A DNA stretch of 64,000 nt from Solibacillus sp. FSL H8-0538 (GCF_038003525.1 NZ_JBBOPI010000001.1:859001-923000); one strand, 5' to 3'; shown: positions 1 through 9,977, numbered from the stretch's first letter. Notes: generated from the sequence alone by a model not told the origin. Numbers and translations are program-made.

Positions 1-453
1 CTCGATTAAGTTCGGATTATAAACAATACCAACCGTTCCCCAAAAATAAGGGATAGAGTACTCATTTCCTGGGTCAAAAGCTAAATCTAAAAAATATGGA
101 TCGATATTATTCAGGTTCGGAACTTTTGATAAATCAAGCGGAATTAATAAATCGTCCTCTTTCATTGATTCCACAGTGTACTCAGATGGCACGGCAATGT
201 CGTAAGCTGAACCACCCTGTTGTACTTTTGTCATCATCGCTTCGTTAGAATCAAATGTTTCATAAGTAACCTTTATCCCTGTTTCTTCTTCAAATTTATC
301 GATTAATTCTGGATCGATGTATTCGCCCCAGTTAAAAACTGTTAATGTATTTGCACTACCTTTACTACCAGTCGATTGCATTTGATCGGCCACCACAAAT
401 AGTAGGGCGCACGCAATAACAATGGCAATCGTTGCTTGAATTAACTCTCTCAT
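1..453 (-). CDS. potD: Spermidine/putrescine-binding protein PotD (partial, cut by window start)
   Basis: The first 151 residues of an extracellular polyamine-binding protein are visible; the C-terminal half lies outside the window. The N-terminus is a hydrophobic segment with a possible lipobox (VIAC, Cys15). The mature start TLTVFNWGEYID and the segment FEEETGIKVTYETFDSNE are typical of PotD/PotF proteins. It delivers polyamine to the PotB/PotC permease at the membrane. The start ATG overlaps the potC stop by four bases (ATGA), so it is translated as the last gene of the xre-potABCD operon. Family assignment is firm; substrate preference (spermidine or putrescine) cannot be read from this fragment. 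Confidence 0.93.
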   Translation of the reverse strand, partial: MRELIQATIAIVIACALLFVVADQMQSTGSKGSANTLTVFNWGEYIDPELIDKFEEETGIKVTYETFDSNEAMMTKVQQGGSAYDIAVPSEYTVESMKEDDLLIPLDLSKVPNLNNIDPYFLDLAFDPGNEYSIPYFWGTVGIVYNPNLIE

Positions 454-1250
454 CGATGCCCCTCCGTTCCTGTAGATTTTGAACGGCTATTAATGAAGTA
501 GTAGCCGACTACGACTAATACAGTGATAAAGAATACTAAGCCTGAAATTGCGTTTACTGTTAATGAAATGCCAGCCCGTGCCATGGAGTAAATTTCTACA
601 GATAATGTACTGAAGCCATTACCCGTAACGAAAAATGTAACAGCGAAATCATCTAATGAATACGTCATGGCCATAAAGAAGCCAGCAAATATACCTGGTG
701 AGATATACGGTAAAATAACACGTACTAATACATCTCGCTTCGTCGCACCTAAATCGCGTGCTGCATCAATAAGTGACGTATTCATTTCCAATAATTTTGG
801 TAAAACCATTAATACAACGATCGGTACGCTGAACGCGACATGTGATACAAGTACCGATGCGAAGCCCAGCTTAATGCCAATCATCGTAAATAAAATTAAG
901 AAGCTCGCCCCGATAACAACATCTGGGCTTACGATTAAGACATTGTTAAGTGATAATAGCGTGTTGCGCATTTTTTTATTTTTAACAGAGATAATCCCAA
1001 TTGCCCCAAGCGTTCCAATAATTGTTGCGATTAAGCCTGAAAGCAGTGCAACGATTACTGTATTAAGTAAAATAACGATAAGGCGTGAATCCTCAAAAAC
1101 AGCCTTGTAATGCTCTAACGTAAATGATTCAAAGCTGTTCATAGTGCCGCCACTATTGAATGAATAAAAAATTAAATAGAGAATCGGCGCATAAAGTACA
1201 ACAAAAACAAAAACTAAATAAGCTTTCGAAGTAGCGGATAAATTTTTCAT
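450..1250 (-). CDS. potC: Spermidine/putrescine ABC transporter permease PotC
   Basis: Inner permease subunit of 266 aa with about six membrane helices (residues 12-32, 60-85, 95-120, 130-150, 180-200 and 235-255). It carries the cytoplasmic EAA loop DAARDLGATKRDVLVRVILP that docks on the ATPase PotA. It pairs with PotB to form the channel for polyamine uptake. Its ATG overlaps the potB stop (TAATG) and its stop overlaps the potD ATG, which indicates tight translational coupling. Length is normal for PotC. Confidence 0.95.
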   Translation of the reverse strand: MKNLSATSKAYLVFVFVVLYAPILYLIFYSFNSGGTMNSFESFTLEHYKAVFEDSRLIVILLNTVIVALLSGLIATIIGTLGAIGIISVKNKKMRNTLLSLNNVLIVSPDVVIGASFLILFTMIGIKLGFASVLVSHVAFSVPIVVLMVLPKLLEMNTSLIDAARDLGATKRDVLVRVILPYISPGIFAGFFMAMTYSLDDFAVTFFVTGNGFSTLSVEIYSMARAGISLTVNAISGLVFFITVLVVVGYYFINSRSKSTGTEGHR

Positions 1251-2056
1251 TATACGCGTCCTCCTTTAGACTTTTGACCTGTAAAGATCATTGTAATCAC
1301 CATGAAGAAAATTAAGAACACAGCAATTGTCGAACCCATTCCCCAGTTTTGCGAAACAAGAAATTGCTGTTCAATGGCAGTACCTAGTGTGATGACTTGG
1401 TTTCCCGCAATTAAGCGTGTAATCATGAATAGTGATAGGGCAGGAATGAACGTTACTTGAATCCCTGCTTTCACACCGTCAACTGTTAATGGGAAAATGA
1501 CACGACGGAATGTTATAAAGCTTGATGCTCCTAAGTCACGCGCTGCATACACAAGCGTCGGATTTAATTTATCAAGCGAGTTGAAAATCGGGATAATCAT
1601 AAACGGAATAAAAATGTAAACCGATACGAAGACAAAACTAAAGTCTGTAAATAAAATTTGCGTTGGATCAAAGCCTAATACTTCAATCACGGCATTTATC
1701 GGACCATAAAGACCGAAAATCCCGATAAATGCATACGTTTTTAGCAGTAAGTTAATCCATGATGGAATAATAATTAGCATAAGCCATAAACGTTTATGCT
1801 TCGTTTTAGTTAATAAATAAGCTGTAGGGTAAGCGAAAATTAATGTAAATAAGGTAATTAAAAACGCATACCAAAAGCTACTTAATGTCATTTTTAAATA
1901 AACCGGTGAGAAAAACTTTTGATAGTTAGCAAGCGTAAAGTTCCCATTAAGGTCAAGCATTGAATAGTAAACGACTAACGCAATGGGTGCGATAACGAAT
2001 AATGCGATCCATAGAACATAAGGAATTAATGCGCCTTTTGAATTTTTACTCTGCAT
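1250..2056 (-). CDS. potB: Spermidine/putrescine ABC transporter permease PotB
   Basis: Permease subunit of 268 aa with six predicted membrane helices and the EAA loop [20 protein letters not shown] near residue 175. It forms a heterodimer with PotC. The start lies 11 bases inside the end of potA, so it is coupled to potA translation. Order and overlaps match the standard potABCD operon of Bacillales. Confidence 0.95.
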   Translation of the reverse strand: MQSKNSKGALIPYVLWIALFVIAPIALVVYYSMLDLNGNFTLANYQKFFSPVYLKMTLSSFWYAFLITLFTLIFAYPTAYLLTKTKHKRLWLMLIIIPSWINLLLKTYAFIGIFGLYGPINAVIEVLGFDPTQILFTDFSFVFVSVYIFIPFMIIPIFNSLDKLNPTLVYAARDLGASSFITFRRVIFPLTVDGVKAGIQVTFIPALSLFMITRLIAGNQVITLGTAIEQQFLVSQNWGMGSTIAVFLIFFMVITMIFTGQKSKGGRV

Positions 2057-3152
2057 GCTCGTCGTCTCCGTAAGATTCTAAACGCTTATCGAAATCTTCT
2101 TCTGTTTCGTTCAAGCGCATCACGTGAATCGCCTCTGGATCGAAGTCTAAACCGATTTCTGCACCTACTTCTGCCTTTTTCAGTGAATGTACTAGCCATT
2201 CATTGCCGTCTATATCATAAGTTGAAATCTCATAGTGCACACCGCGGAATAATTGCGTATCTACTTTTACGATTAATTTTCCTTGCTCGATTGTCGTAAT
2301 TTCTAAATCCTCTGGGCGAATGACGATATCAACTCTTTCATTCGGATTTAAACCTTGGTCAACACATTCAAATGTTTTCCCTGCGAAACGTACTTTGAAA
2401 TCTTCAATCATGGCACCGTCAACGATATTTGATTCCCCGATAAAGTCTGCTACGAAGCGGTTAATCGGCTCGTCATAAATATCTACAGGTGTACCAGATT
2501 GCTTAATTTCACCTTCAGATAAAACGAAAATTTCATCACTCATCGCCAATGCTTCTTCTTGGTCATGCGTTACAAAGACGAATGTTTTGCCAAGGCGCTG
2601 CTGTAATTCTCGCAATTCATATTGCATCTCTGTACGTAATTTAAGATCAAGTGCTGATAATGGCTCATCTAATAAGATAACTTCTGGATCGTTGACGATG
2701 GCACGCGCAATCGCAACACGTTGACGCTGCCCACCAGACATTTCAGAAATTTCACGGTTACCGTAGCCTGCTAAGTTAACGAATTTTAACGCCTCTAATA
2801 CGCGCTCTTGTACTTCTACTTCTTTTACTTTTTTAATACGTAAACCAAATGCCACGTTTTCAAATACATTTAAATGGGGGAATAGTGCATAGTCTTGGAA
2901 TACTGTATTTACTTGTCGTTCATTTGCGGGAATATCATTAATGCGTTTGCCATTAAAAAATATATCGCCACTTGTCGCATCCGTAAAGCCTGCGATAATG
3001 CGTAAAATTGTTGTTTTACCGCAACCAGATGGACCTAAAAGTGTGTAGAACTTCCCTTTTTCGAGCTCGAAATTTATATTTTTTAAAACAACTGTACCGT
3101 CATCATATGATTTTTTGACGTTTTCAAAACGAATAATTGTATTATCCATCAA
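2046..3152 (-). CDS. potA: Spermidine/putrescine ABC transporter ATP-binding protein PotA
   Basis: ATPase of 368 aa that energises polyamine import. It shows a Walker A motif (GPSGCGKTT, about residues 40-48), Q-loop ([11 protein letters not shown]), ABC signature ([14 protein letters not shown]), Walker B ([12 protein letters not shown]) and switch histidine (VTHDQEEA). The C-terminal third (about 240-350) is the TOBE-type regulatory domain. A ribosome site AGGAGG lies just before the start. It follows the XRE-cupin gene by 14 bases and overlaps potB, so it belongs to the same transcript. Confidence 0.96.
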   Translation of the reverse strand: MMDNTIIRFENVKKSYDDGTVVLKNINFELEKGKFYTLLGPSGCGKTTILRIIAGFTDATSGDIFFNGKRINDIPANERQVNTVFQDYALFPHLNVFENVAFGLRIKKVKEVEVQERVLEALKFVNLAGYGNREISEMSGGQRQRVAIARAIVNDPEVILLDEPLSALDLKLRTEMQYELRELQQRLGKTFVFVTHDQEEALAMSDEIFVLSEGEIKQSGTPVDIYDEPINRFVADFIGESNIVDGAMIEDFKVRFAGKTFECVDQGLNPNERVDIVIRPEDLEITTIEQGKLIVKVDTQLFRGVHYEISTYDIDGNEWLVHSLKKAEVGAEIGLDFDPEAIHVMRLNETEEDFDKRLESYGDDEHAE

Positions 3153-3166
3153 AGAACCTCCTAAAT

Positions 3167-3709
3167 TTATAAATAAGATTGGGACGCTACAAGTAGCAGT
3201 TTAGTGATGCCGTTATGTGCATTGAAAATTTGGTGGTGGGATGAAGCTTCATAATATACAGCATTTCCTTCACTAGCTATATATTCTTCATTCCCTATTA
3301 CGACACGAATACGCCCGTTTAATACATAAATGAATGTTTCGGATAATGAAGGGTCAAACTGTTTGAACTCAGCATCTTTTTGCAACGTTAAAAAGACCGG
3401 CTCCATTTCCTTCTCATTGGATGTCGGAATTAACCACTCAATTTCATACTTTTTTTCGCTATCAATAAAGCTTGTTTGATCGTCCTTCGTAAATACGATT
3501 TTTTCATTCCCAGGCTCATCATCGAAAAAGTCCTTTGGTGTTGAACCAAGAACTTCCAGTAAATTGAATAATGTTTCAATGGAAGGGGAGTTTAAGTCGC
3601 GCTCTAGTTGTGAGATATATCCTTTAGTTAAATCTGTGCGTTCGCCAAGTTCTTCTTGCGTTAAGCCCTTTTTTAACCGGAGTGCTTTTATTTTCGTTCC
3701 AATTTGCAT
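3167..3709 (-). CDS. XRE-family regulator with cupin sensor domain, first gene of the pot operon
   Basis: A 180-aa transcriptional regulator. Residues 1-60 form a helix-turn-helix of the XRE/Cro type ([22 protein letters not shown]). Residues 105-175 form a cupin_2 barrel ([20 protein letters not shown]). This architecture is that of PuuR-like polyamine regulators, and it lies 14 bases upstream of potA on the same strand. I infer that it senses a polyamine or related ligand and controls the pot operon, probably including itself. The exact ligand is not shown by the sequence. Confidence 0.9.
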   Translation of the reverse strand: MQIGTKIKALRLKKGLTQEELGERTDLTKGYISQLERDLNSPSIETLFNLLEVLGSTPKDFFDDEPGNEKIVFTKDDQTSFIDSEKKYEIEWLIPTSNEKEMEPVFLTLQKDAEFKQFDPSLSETFIYVLNGRIRVVIGNEEYIASEGNAVYYEASSHHQIFNAHNGITKLLLVASQSYL

Positions 3710-3801
3710 ATATTTTAGCTCCTCTTATAGTTTAGTAATTTTAAACTCCTAGTATTCAAAGTTTACTTTTACAAAACTTTAAGTTTATTAATGCAACGAT
3801 A

Positions 3802-3829
3802 ATTATACATAATAAATTTTGAATTTCAA
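3802..3829 (-). promoter_or_regulatory. Candidate sigma-A promoter of the xre-potABCD operon
   Basis: On the minus strand a -35 box TTGAAA is followed after 16 bases by a -10 box TATAAT, about 100 bases upstream of the regulator start. The 420-base gap up to ykuU is otherwise very A/T-rich and shows no other convincing gene. Pattern-based, not proven. Confidence 0.55.
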
Positions 3830-4131
3830 GTATAATACAGTAGGAAAGGCCAAAAAACTAAAAAACATTGAAATTTAATGATTTTATGGTTGTATGGATG
3901 AAATTGAGTAGATTCTAGAAGAATTGAGTCGAAATGCAATGAAAAATGACATTGGTTTGTATTAACGAAGATAAAAGGTAGTATTTTCTTTATTGAATAT
4001 CAACATTTCGACAAAAAGTTGTCAAAAATTGATGTGATTATTTAAAAAAACACTCTAAAATATAGAAAAAAAATAGAAAACTTGGTATGTTGAGAGATGG
4101 ATTAAATAATACATAGTTGGAGGGAATATAA

Positions 4132-4674
4132 ATGGCAGAACGTATGGTTGGCAAACAGGCACCACGATTTGAGATGGACGCTGTGCTTGCGGATAAAACT
4201 TTCGGTAAAGTTTCTTTAGAAAAAAATATGGCAGAAGATAAATGGACAGTATTATTCTTCTATCCAATGGACTTCACATTCGTATGTCCTACAGAAATTA
4301 CTGCGATGTCTGATCGTTACGACGAATTCGAAGACCTAGATGCTGAAGTAATCGGCGTTTCTACAGATACAATTCACACGCATTTAGCATGGATCAACAC
4401 GGACCGTACACAAAACGGCCTTGGTCAATTAGCATACCCACTAGCTGCTGATACAAATCATAAAGTAGCAACTGACTACGGTGTGTTAATTGAAGAAGAA
4501 GGCATTGCATTACGTGGACTATTCATCATCAATCCAGAAGGTGAGCTACAATATCAAACCGTATTCCATAACAATATTGGTCGTGATGTAGATGAAACAC
4601 TACGCGTGTTACAAGCATTACAAACGGGTGGACTATGCCCGGCTAACTGGCGTCCAGGTCAAGCAACTCTATAA
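4132..4674 (+). CDS. ykuU: 2-Cys peroxiredoxin (AhpC/TSA family, YkuU-like)
   Basis: Thiol peroxidase of 180 aa that reduces hydrogen peroxide and organic peroxides in the cytoplasm. The peroxidatic Cys52 lies in the motif FVCPTE, and the resolving Cys169 lies in GGLCPANW, so this is a typical 2-Cys enzyme. Start supported by GGAGGG ten bases upstream of ATG. It is followed by a strong terminator and then a CxxC thioredoxin-like gene. The same ykuU-ykuV pair occurs in B. subtilis, which suggests the downstream protein may help recycle it. Confidence 0.95.
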   Translation: MAERMVGKQAPRFEMDAVLADKTFGKVSLEKNMAEDKWTVLFFYPMDFTFVCPTEITAMSDRYDEFEDLDAEVIGVSTDTIHTHLAWINTDRTQNGLGQLAYPLAADTNHKVATDYGVLIEEEGIALRGLFIINPEGELQYQTVFHNNIGRDVDETLRVLQALQTGGLCPANWRPGQATL

Positions 4675-4750
4675 TCTTCGACATGCTTGAAAACTGTAAA
4701 TAATTTGATAAAGTATTGTTTTGTACCTGTCGCTGTGCTTTCGGTACAGA

Positions 4751-4790
4751 AAAGAGGGTGTCTCAGTTCCCTTATGAGACACCCTCTTTT
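4751..4790 (+). terminator. Intrinsic terminator after ykuU
   Basis: A perfect stem GAGGGTGTCTCA / TGAGACACCCTC with a nine-base loop and a short T-run. A-run and T-run on both sides make it potentially bidirectional. Confidence 0.85.
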
Positions 4791-4826
4791 CACAACATAC
4801 ATATGCTATATTGAGGAGGCAATAAT

Positions 4827-5294
4827 ATGAAATTACGTGCAGAAATGCCTGAACTTACAGGGGCTTCAACTTGGCTGAATAGTAAGGCCATTACAAAACA
4901 ACAATTAGTGGGGGAGAAACCAACACTAATTCATTTCTGGTCAGTAAGCTGTTATTTATGTAAAGAAGCAATGCCAGAAGTGAATGCATTCCGTGATCAG
5001 TACAAAGAAGAACTGAACGTTATTGCCGTTCACATGCCGCGTGCTTCAGAGGATACAGATTTAGCTAAAATTAAAATGATTGCGGCAGAACATGACATTA
5101 CGCAGCCGATTTTTGTAGATAATGATATGAAGTTAACGGATGCTTTTGACAATCAGTACGTTCCTGCGTACTACGTGTTTGATAAATCGGGCGTCCTTCG
5201 TCATTTCCAAGCTGGTGGAAGCGGCATGAAAATGTTAGAAAAACGAGTGAATCGTGTATTAGATGAAATGCGTATTGAGAAAAAACGCTCATAA
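4827..5294 (+). CDS. ykuV: Thioredoxin-like thiol-disulfide oxidoreductase (YkuV-like)
   Basis: A 155-aa TlpA/ResA-like thioredoxin-fold protein. The active-site pair is Cys42-Tyr-Leu-Cys45 in HFWSVSCYLCKEAMP, the place where B. subtilis YkuV has its CxxC. No signal peptide is seen, so it should act in the cytoplasm. Ribosome site GAGGAGG lies upstream. Its adjacency to the peroxiredoxin suggests a shared role in thiol redox balance. Confidence 0.92.
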   Translation: MKLRAEMPELTGASTWLNSKAITKQQLVGEKPTLIHFWSVSCYLCKEAMPEVNAFRDQYKEELNVIAVHMPRASEDTDLAKIKMIAAEHDITQPIFVDNDMKLTDAFDNQYVPAYYVFDKSGVLRHFQAGGSGMKMLEKRVNRVLDEMRIEKKRS

Positions 5295-5434
5295 AATCAA
5301 GGCGGGGCCCAGTGCACCGTCTTTTTCTGTGTTTAAGAACATCATCTCGCCCTATTTGTGCCTTTCTAATTTTGCATAAAGGGTGGAAATTGATGTAAAC
5401 TGAGGGCAATGGGGAAAAATCCGGAGGGAAGAAC

Positions 5435-6094
5435 ATGAAAAAAGAATTCGTAGTAATTGGCCTTGGTCGATTTGGTGGTAGTATTGTTCGGGAACTTGTC
5501 AAACAAGGAGCTGCTGTTATGGCAATTGATTCCCATTCTGAACGTGTCGATGAGTTTGCGCAAATTGCCACGCAAGCAATTGTAGCAGATACAACAGATG
5601 AATCGGTTATTAAATCACTTGGTATCCGGAATTTTGAGCATGTCATTGTCGCGATTGGGGAGGATATTCAGTCGAGTATTTTAACGACACTTATTTTAAA
5701 GGAGTTAGGTGTTCCGCAAATTACAGTAAAAGCTCAAAATGATTATCATGAAAAGGTGCTCCGTAAAATTGGAGCGGACTTTGTCGTCCATCCGGAACGG
5801 GATATGGGGATTCGAATTGCGAATAATATGATGTCGAATAATGTTCTTGATTATTTAGAGCTATCCGAAGAGCACTCAATTATGGAAATAAAAGCGAATG
5901 AGCGCATTGCGGGAAATTCGTTAATTCAGCTCGATATCCGTGTGAAATACGGTATTAATATTGTTGGGATTAAGCGTGGGAATATAATTATGATTTCTCC
6001 AGCTGCGACAGAAAAGATTGAAGTAGGGGATATTTTGCTTGTCATCGGAGCTGATATTGATATTAATCGCTTTGTGAAGAAAGCCATGGGGTAA
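5435..6094 (+). CDS. ktrC: K+ uptake regulatory subunit KtrC/KtrA (RCK protein)
   Basis: A 219-aa cytoplasmic gating ring protein for a Ktr potassium channel. The N-terminal RCK_N domain starts with the dinucleotide-binding fold VIGLGRFGGSI. The C-terminal RCK_C domain (about 135-219) ends in EVGDILLVIGADIDINRF. Nucleotide (ATP/ADP, NAD) and c-di-AMP control is known for the family. The membrane partner KtrB/KtrD is not in this window. Position beside rnjA matches B. subtilis ykqB (ktrC). Start is backed by GGAGGG. Confidence 0.93.
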   Translation: MKKEFVVIGLGRFGGSIVRELVKQGAAVMAIDSHSERVDEFAQIATQAIVADTTDESVIKSLGIRNFEHVIVAIGEDIQSSILTTLILKELGVPQITVKAQNDYHEKVLRKIGADFVVHPERDMGIRIANNMMSNNVLDYLELSEEHSIMEIKANERIAGNSLIQLDIRVKYGINIVGIKRGNIIMISPAATEKIEVGDILLVIGADIDINRFVKKAMG

Positions 6095-6100
6095 ATGAAA

Positions 6101-6137
6101 AAAGCGTTGCTGACCAAATTTGGCCGGCAACGCTTTT
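6101..6137. terminator. Bidirectional terminator between ktrC and rnjA
   Basis: Stem AAAGCGTTGC / GCAACGCTTT with A-run before and T-run after, placed between two convergent genes, so it can end both transcripts. Confidence 0.85.
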
Positions 6138-6148
6138 GTTCTTCTAAC

Positions 6149-7816
6149 CTAGACTTCCATAATGATCGGTAAAATCATTGGGCGACGTTTTGTTTTTTCG
6201 TATAAATACGGTCCTAAAACGTCAGTAATTTCATTTTTAAGCTCAGTCCATTGTGTAGATTTCTCTTGAATGGAGTTGTTTAAATGGTGATTTAGCATTT
6301 TCTGAGCTTCGTTAATCATCGTACCAGATTCACGCATGTACACGAATCCGCGAGAAATGATGTCAGGACCAGAAACGATTTTATTTCTTTCCATATCCAC
6401 ACTAACTACAACGATTACTAACCCTTCTTCAGAAAGAATGCGACGATCGCGTAGTACGATATTGCCTATATCTCCAATGCCGTTGCCGTCGATGTATACA
6501 TCACCTGAAGGTATGCGACCTGTAACTTTAGCTTCGTTAGCACTTAGTGCTAGCACGTCACCATTTTCCATAACAAATGTACGGTCAAGTGGTACGTCAC
6601 ATGAAGCAGCAAGCTCCGTGTGGATTTTTAGCATGCGGTACTCGCCGTGGATTGGCATAAAGAATTTTGGTTTCATTAAGCGTAGCATAAGCTTTTGCTC
6701 TTCTTGAGAACCGTGTCCAGATGTATGGATATTGTTTAATGCGCCGTGGATGACTTCTGCGCCTGCACGGAACAGTAAATTAATAATTTTGTTTACGCTC
6801 AATGTGTTACCTGGTACAGGTGAAGATGAGAAGATAACAGTATCACCAGGCTGAATTTGAATTTGACGATGCGTACCATTTGCGATACGAGATAACGCAG
6901 CCATAGGTTCCCCTTGAGAGCCAGTACATAAAATCATAACTTCATTGGCAGGTAAGCGATTTAAGCTTTGTACATCAACGAATGTTTCCTTCGGTGCTGT
7001 AATATAGCCCAGCTCACGACCGATTGTAATGGCATTGTCCATTGAACGACCGAAGACAGCTACTTTACGACCATATTTTACAGCGGCATCTGTTGCCTGC
7101 TGTAGGCGATGGATATTTGAAGCAAATGTTGCGAAAATAATACGACCATCTACCTTACGGAAAATATCATCAATACTTTTTCCTACAGTTCGTTCTGACA
7201 TTGTGAAATCTGGTTTTTCAGCGTTTGTACTATCAGATAGTAAACATAAAACACCGTCACGACCAATTTCAGCCATTTTTGTTAAGTTTGCTGGCTCGCC
7301 AACAGGAGTAAAGTCAAATTTAAAATCACCTGTATGCACGATATTGCCTGGTGGTGTTTTAACAACGACCCCGAATGCATCTGGAATACTATGCGTCGTA
7401 CGGAAGAAACTTACAGAAGTTTTACGGAATTTAATCACGTCTTCTTCTTTAAATTCTATTAACTTAGTCGTACGAAGTAATCCGTGCTCTTCCAATTTGT
7501 TTCTTAGTAAACCTAATGCTAATTTACCACCATATACTGGTACGTTTACTTGACGTAAAAGATAAGGAATACCACCGATATGATCTTCGTGACCATGTGT
7601 AATGAATAAACCTTTAATTTTATCGACATTGCGTACTAAATATGTGTAGTCAGGGATAACATAATCAATCCCTAATAAATCATCTTCTGGGAATTTAATA
7701 CCGGCGTCGATTAATATAATCTCGTCCTGAAATTGAACTCCGTATGTGTTTTTGCCGATTTCACCCAGTCCGCCAAGTGCGAAAACAGCCGCTTGATCAT
7801 TCTTAACAAATTTCAT
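6149..7816 (-). CDS. rnjA: Ribonuclease J1
   Basis: A 555-aa metallo-beta-lactamase/beta-CASP RNase with 5'-3' exonuclease and endonuclease activity, central to mRNA decay and rRNA maturation. The zinc-binding motif HGHEDH lies at His74-His79, followed by the beta-CASP domain (about 210-360, [10 protein letters not shown] and CTGSQGEP) and the motif HGEYRML with later histidines. The length equals B. subtilis RNase J1. It lies five bases after rpoY on the same strand, the conserved rpoY-rnjA pair. Confidence 0.97.
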   Translation of the reverse strand: MKFVKNDQAAVFALGGLGEIGKNTYGVQFQDEIILIDAGIKFPEDDLLGIDYVIPDYTYLVRNVDKIKGLFITHGHEDHIGGIPYLLRQVNVPVYGGKLALGLLRNKLEEHGLLRTTKLIEFKEEDVIKFRKTSVSFFRTTHSIPDAFGVVVKTPPGNIVHTGDFKFDFTPVGEPANLTKMAEIGRDGVLCLLSDSTNAEKPDFTMSERTVGKSIDDIFRKVDGRIIFATFASNIHRLQQATDAAVKYGRKVAVFGRSMDNAITIGRELGYITAPKETFVDVQSLNRLPANEVMILCTGSQGEPMAALSRIANGTHRQIQIQPGDTVIFSSSPVPGNTLSVNKIINLLFRAGAEVIHGALNNIHTSGHGSQEEQKLMLRLMKPKFFMPIHGEYRMLKIHTELAASCDVPLDRTFVMENGDVLALSANEAKVTGRIPSGDVYIDGNGIGDIGNIVLRDRRILSEEGLVIVVVSVDMERNKIVSGPDIISRGFVYMRESGTMINEAQKMLNHHLNNSIQEKSTQWTELKNEITDVLGPYLYEKTKRRPMILPIIMEV

Positions 7817-7821
7817 ATGGA

Positions 7822-8031
7822 TTAAGCGTTCTCCAAACGGAAATTCGGACTAGCTTGTTCATACTCTAAGTAGTTGCCTTCTAAAAGCTGAACAAGTTCA
7901 ATGTTATAATTGCGGTCTTTTAAGTAGTGGCGCACTTCGCGTTCAGAAGATGCCTCTAGATAAAGAGTTTTTGTGTTTTCGCGAACTGGAATGTCAGTGA
8001 TGCCTTCTTGATAATAAACTTTGTAAATCAT
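7822..8031 (-). CDS. rpoY: RNA polymerase epsilon subunit RpoY
   Basis: A 69-aa acidic small protein ([18 protein letters not shown]) matching the DUF1447/YkzG family, the epsilon subunit of Firmicutes RNA polymerase. It sits directly before rnjA, as in other Bacillales, with an AGGAGAG ribosome site. It is thought to protect the polymerase against phage-encoded factors. Confidence 0.95.
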   Translation of the reverse strand: MIYKVYYQEGITDIPVRENTKTLYLEASSEREVRHYLKDRNYNIELVQLLEGNYLEYEQASPNFRLENA

Positions 8032-8234
8032 AGTTACTCTCCTTTAAGTACGTACATTATTGTTGCATTTACGATTACGGTGCAAAAAAATTGTGTATTT
8101 CTGTTACTTATATAGAATACGTCAACGAAAAGTAAGCGGAAAACGACGATGCAACGTAAAACAACGTATCGATCTGACGATTACAATAAATGCATTTCCT
8201 TTATATTATCATGCGACTCCTTTAAAATAAAGAA

Positions 8235-8259
8235 AAGCCCTTCAATTTGTGAAGGGCTT
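8235..8259 (-). terminator. Intrinsic terminator of the 23-codon gene
   Basis: Stem of ten perfect pairs (AAGCCCTTCA / TGAAGGGCTT) with a five-base loop. On the minus strand it is followed by a T-rich run. Its upstream arm begins at the stop codon of the tiny gene. Confidence 0.8.
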
Positions 8260-8329
8260 AGGCAATTGATTTTTTTCCGAGGATGCCATTTAACCGTTTC
8301 AACCATTTCTTTTTGAGCCGTTTCAACAT
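8258..8329 (-). CDS. Tiny cationic peptide, 23 aa (not recognised)
   Basis: The reading frame begins MLKRLKKKWLKR and ends GKKSIA. About ten of 23 residues are Lys or Arg, and hydrophobic residues are spaced to give an amphipathic helix. Evidence that it is a gene: a very good ribosome site (AAGGAGTG, seven bases before ATG), a consensus promoter 45-50 bases upstream, and a strong terminator at the stop codon, all on one strand. I do not recognise the family. It could be a membrane-active or nucleic-acid-binding peptide, or the transcript could act as an RNA. Confidence 0.7.
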   Translation of the reverse strand: MLKRLKKKWLKRLNGILGKKSIA

Positions 8330-8350
8330 GGTACATCACTCCTTACATTC

Positions 8351-8379
8351 ATTATACGGAAAATTCTGAAATTTGTAAA
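8351..8379 (-). promoter_or_regulatory. Sigma-A promoter of the tiny cationic peptide gene
   Basis: Minus-strand -35 TTTACA, 17-base spacer and -10 TATAAT, an almost consensus promoter. The predicted transcript start is about 15-20 bases before the ribosome site. Confidence 0.8.
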
Positions 8380-8412
8380 GGGCGGACAAAATTAATATGA
8401 AAGGACTTTTAT

Positions 8413-9183
8413 ATGAAAAATATTCTATTTTTTGATGTGGACGGAACGCTTTTTAATAGTCAAAAGAAGTTACCGGTATCTGCTAAAGAGGCGATTTTTA
8501 AAGCCCGAGCAAATGGTCATGAAATTGCAATTGCAACAGGCCGCGCTCCGTTTATGATTAAACAGCTACTAAAAGAGCTTGAGATTGATACATATGTAAC
8601 GTTTAATGGTCAGTACGTTGTTTATAAAGGGGAAGTCATTTTTACTGATAGCATTCCGAACGTGGAGCTAGAAGAAATTATAGCGTACGGTGCTGAGCGA
8701 AATCATCCAGTAGTCTTTCTGGATGATCGCAAAATGATTGCATCGGTAGAAGGCAATGTTGCCATTCAAGAAAGTTTAGACACACTACGTTACCCTTATC
8801 CTGAAATGGATGCGCAATTTTACTTAAATAGTGCTGTATATCAAACGCTACTATTTATAGAAGAACATGAACAGCAACAATATGAAACGCGCTTTCCCAA
8901 TGTGGAGTTTGTGCGTTGGCATGCAAAATCATGTGACATGCTTCCTAAAGGGGGTTCGAAGGCGCGCGGGATTGAAAAAATATTACAACATATTAGTGTG
9001 CCGATTGAACAGGTTATGGCATTTGGTGATGGGTTAAATGATGTGGAAATGCTGCGAGCAGTTGGTATCGGTGTTGCGATGGGCAATGGACATTCAAAAG
9101 CGAAAGAAGCTGCCGATTTAATCGCAGGGCATGTAGATGAAGACGGATTATACAAAATAATGAAGAAATTGATGTTGTTTTAA
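8413..9183 (+). CDS. ykrA: Cof-type HAD-IIB phosphatase (YkrA-like)
   Basis: A 256-aa haloacid dehalogenase superfamily phosphatase. Motif I is DVDGTLF (Asp8/Asp10), motif II is the Thr in IATGRAP, motif III is the Lys in LPKGGSK, and motif IV is GDGLNDVEM. The cap domain (about 85-185) is of the C2B type found in Cof/YkrA proteins, which dephosphorylate sugar phosphates or similar small substrates. The physiological substrate is unknown. Located between rpoY and defB as in B. subtilis. Confidence 0.92.
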   Translation: MKNILFFDVDGTLFNSQKKLPVSAKEAIFKARANGHEIAIATGRAPFMIKQLLKELEIDTYVTFNGQYVVYKGEVIFTDSIPNVELEEIIAYGAERNHPVVFLDDRKMIASVEGNVAIQESLDTLRYPYPEMDAQFYLNSAVYQTLLFIEEHEQQQYETRFPNVEFVRWHAKSCDMLPKGGSKARGIEKILQHISVPIEQVMAFGDGLNDVEMLRAVGIGVAMGNGHSKAKEAADLIAGHVDEDGLYKIMKKLMLF

Positions 9184-9220
9184 GAAGAACGCAATGTAAA
9201 TTAAATCTATATGTTTATCA

Positions 9221-9268
9221 AAAAAAGGAATTGCGCCCTGTGAGTTACTCAGCGAGCGCAATTCCTTT
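9221..9268. terminator. Bidirectional terminator between ykrA and def
   Basis: Stem AAGGAATTGCGC / GCGCAATTCCTT flanked by A-run and T-run between two convergent genes. Confidence 0.85.
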
Positions 9269-9272
9269 CTAA

Positions 9273-9830
9273 TTATTCGCGGTCAAATGGTGCTGCATCC
9301 GGGATAGAGGCGAATGGATCTTCCTCGTTAATGCGATCATAGAACATGACGCCGTTTAAATGGTCAAGCTCGTGCTGAAATGCGATTGCTGGTAGACCAA
9401 TAAGGCGGATTTTTTGTTCTTCACCATCTATTGTGAAAAATTTTGCCGTAATACGTGCGTAACGAGGTACATAACCAGGTACATTGCGATCAACTGATAA
9501 ACAGCCCTCGCCGCCAGAAAGATAGGTTTTTTCAACCGAATGGCTAACTATTTTAGGGTTGATTGCAACTAAACTTAATTGCTCGCCCTTTTCATCTTCT
9601 AAATGCAAGGCGAACATGCGCTTTAAGCTATTAATTTGGTTCGCAGCAAGACCTATGCCGCCGCGTAAACCATATTGTTCAGCTATTTCAGGGTTCTGAC
9701 TATTGATTAAGTATTGAAGCATGTTCTCCGCCAATTGGCGATCTCCTGCTGTTAATGGGAATGTCATTTCTTCTGCGCGTGTACGTAGGGTTGGATGACC
9801 TTCACGAATAATATGTTCCATTAAAATCAT
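9273..9830 (-). CDS. def: Peptide deformylase (type II, DefB/YkrB)
   Basis: A 185-aa metalloenzyme that removes the formyl group from N-terminal fMet of nascent proteins. All three family motifs are present: GIGLAANQI (motif I), EGCLSV (metal-binding Cys) and HELDH (metal-binding His pair and catalytic Glu). Insertions between motifs and the length fit the Gram-positive type II enzyme. Start ATG has GAGGAAG upstream. Position before pdhA matches B. subtilis defB. Confidence 0.96.
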   Translation of the reverse strand: MILMEHIIREGHPTLRTRAEEMTFPLTAGDRQLAENMLQYLINSQNPEIAEQYGLRGGIGLAANQINSLKRMFALHLEDEKGEQLSLVAINPKIVSHSVEKTYLSGGEGCLSVDRNVPGYVPRYARITAKFFTIDGEEQKIRLIGLPAIAFQHELDHLNGVMFYDRINEEDPFASIPDAAPFDRE

Positions 9831-9977
9831 TTGAAACTTCCTCTCACTTTCAACTTATATAATAATTATACATCACTAAAATGGTCATTCAACGAAAAAA
9901 ACTAGCTATTAGAAACATTTTTATATTTTATTGTTGGAAATAAAACGATTCGGGTAACAATAGAAGGGTGTGATAAA

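Noticed and set aside
6336-7553. Long plus-strand frames opposite rnjA
   Set aside because: They mirror the codon pattern of RNase J1 and have no ribosome sites or family likeness.
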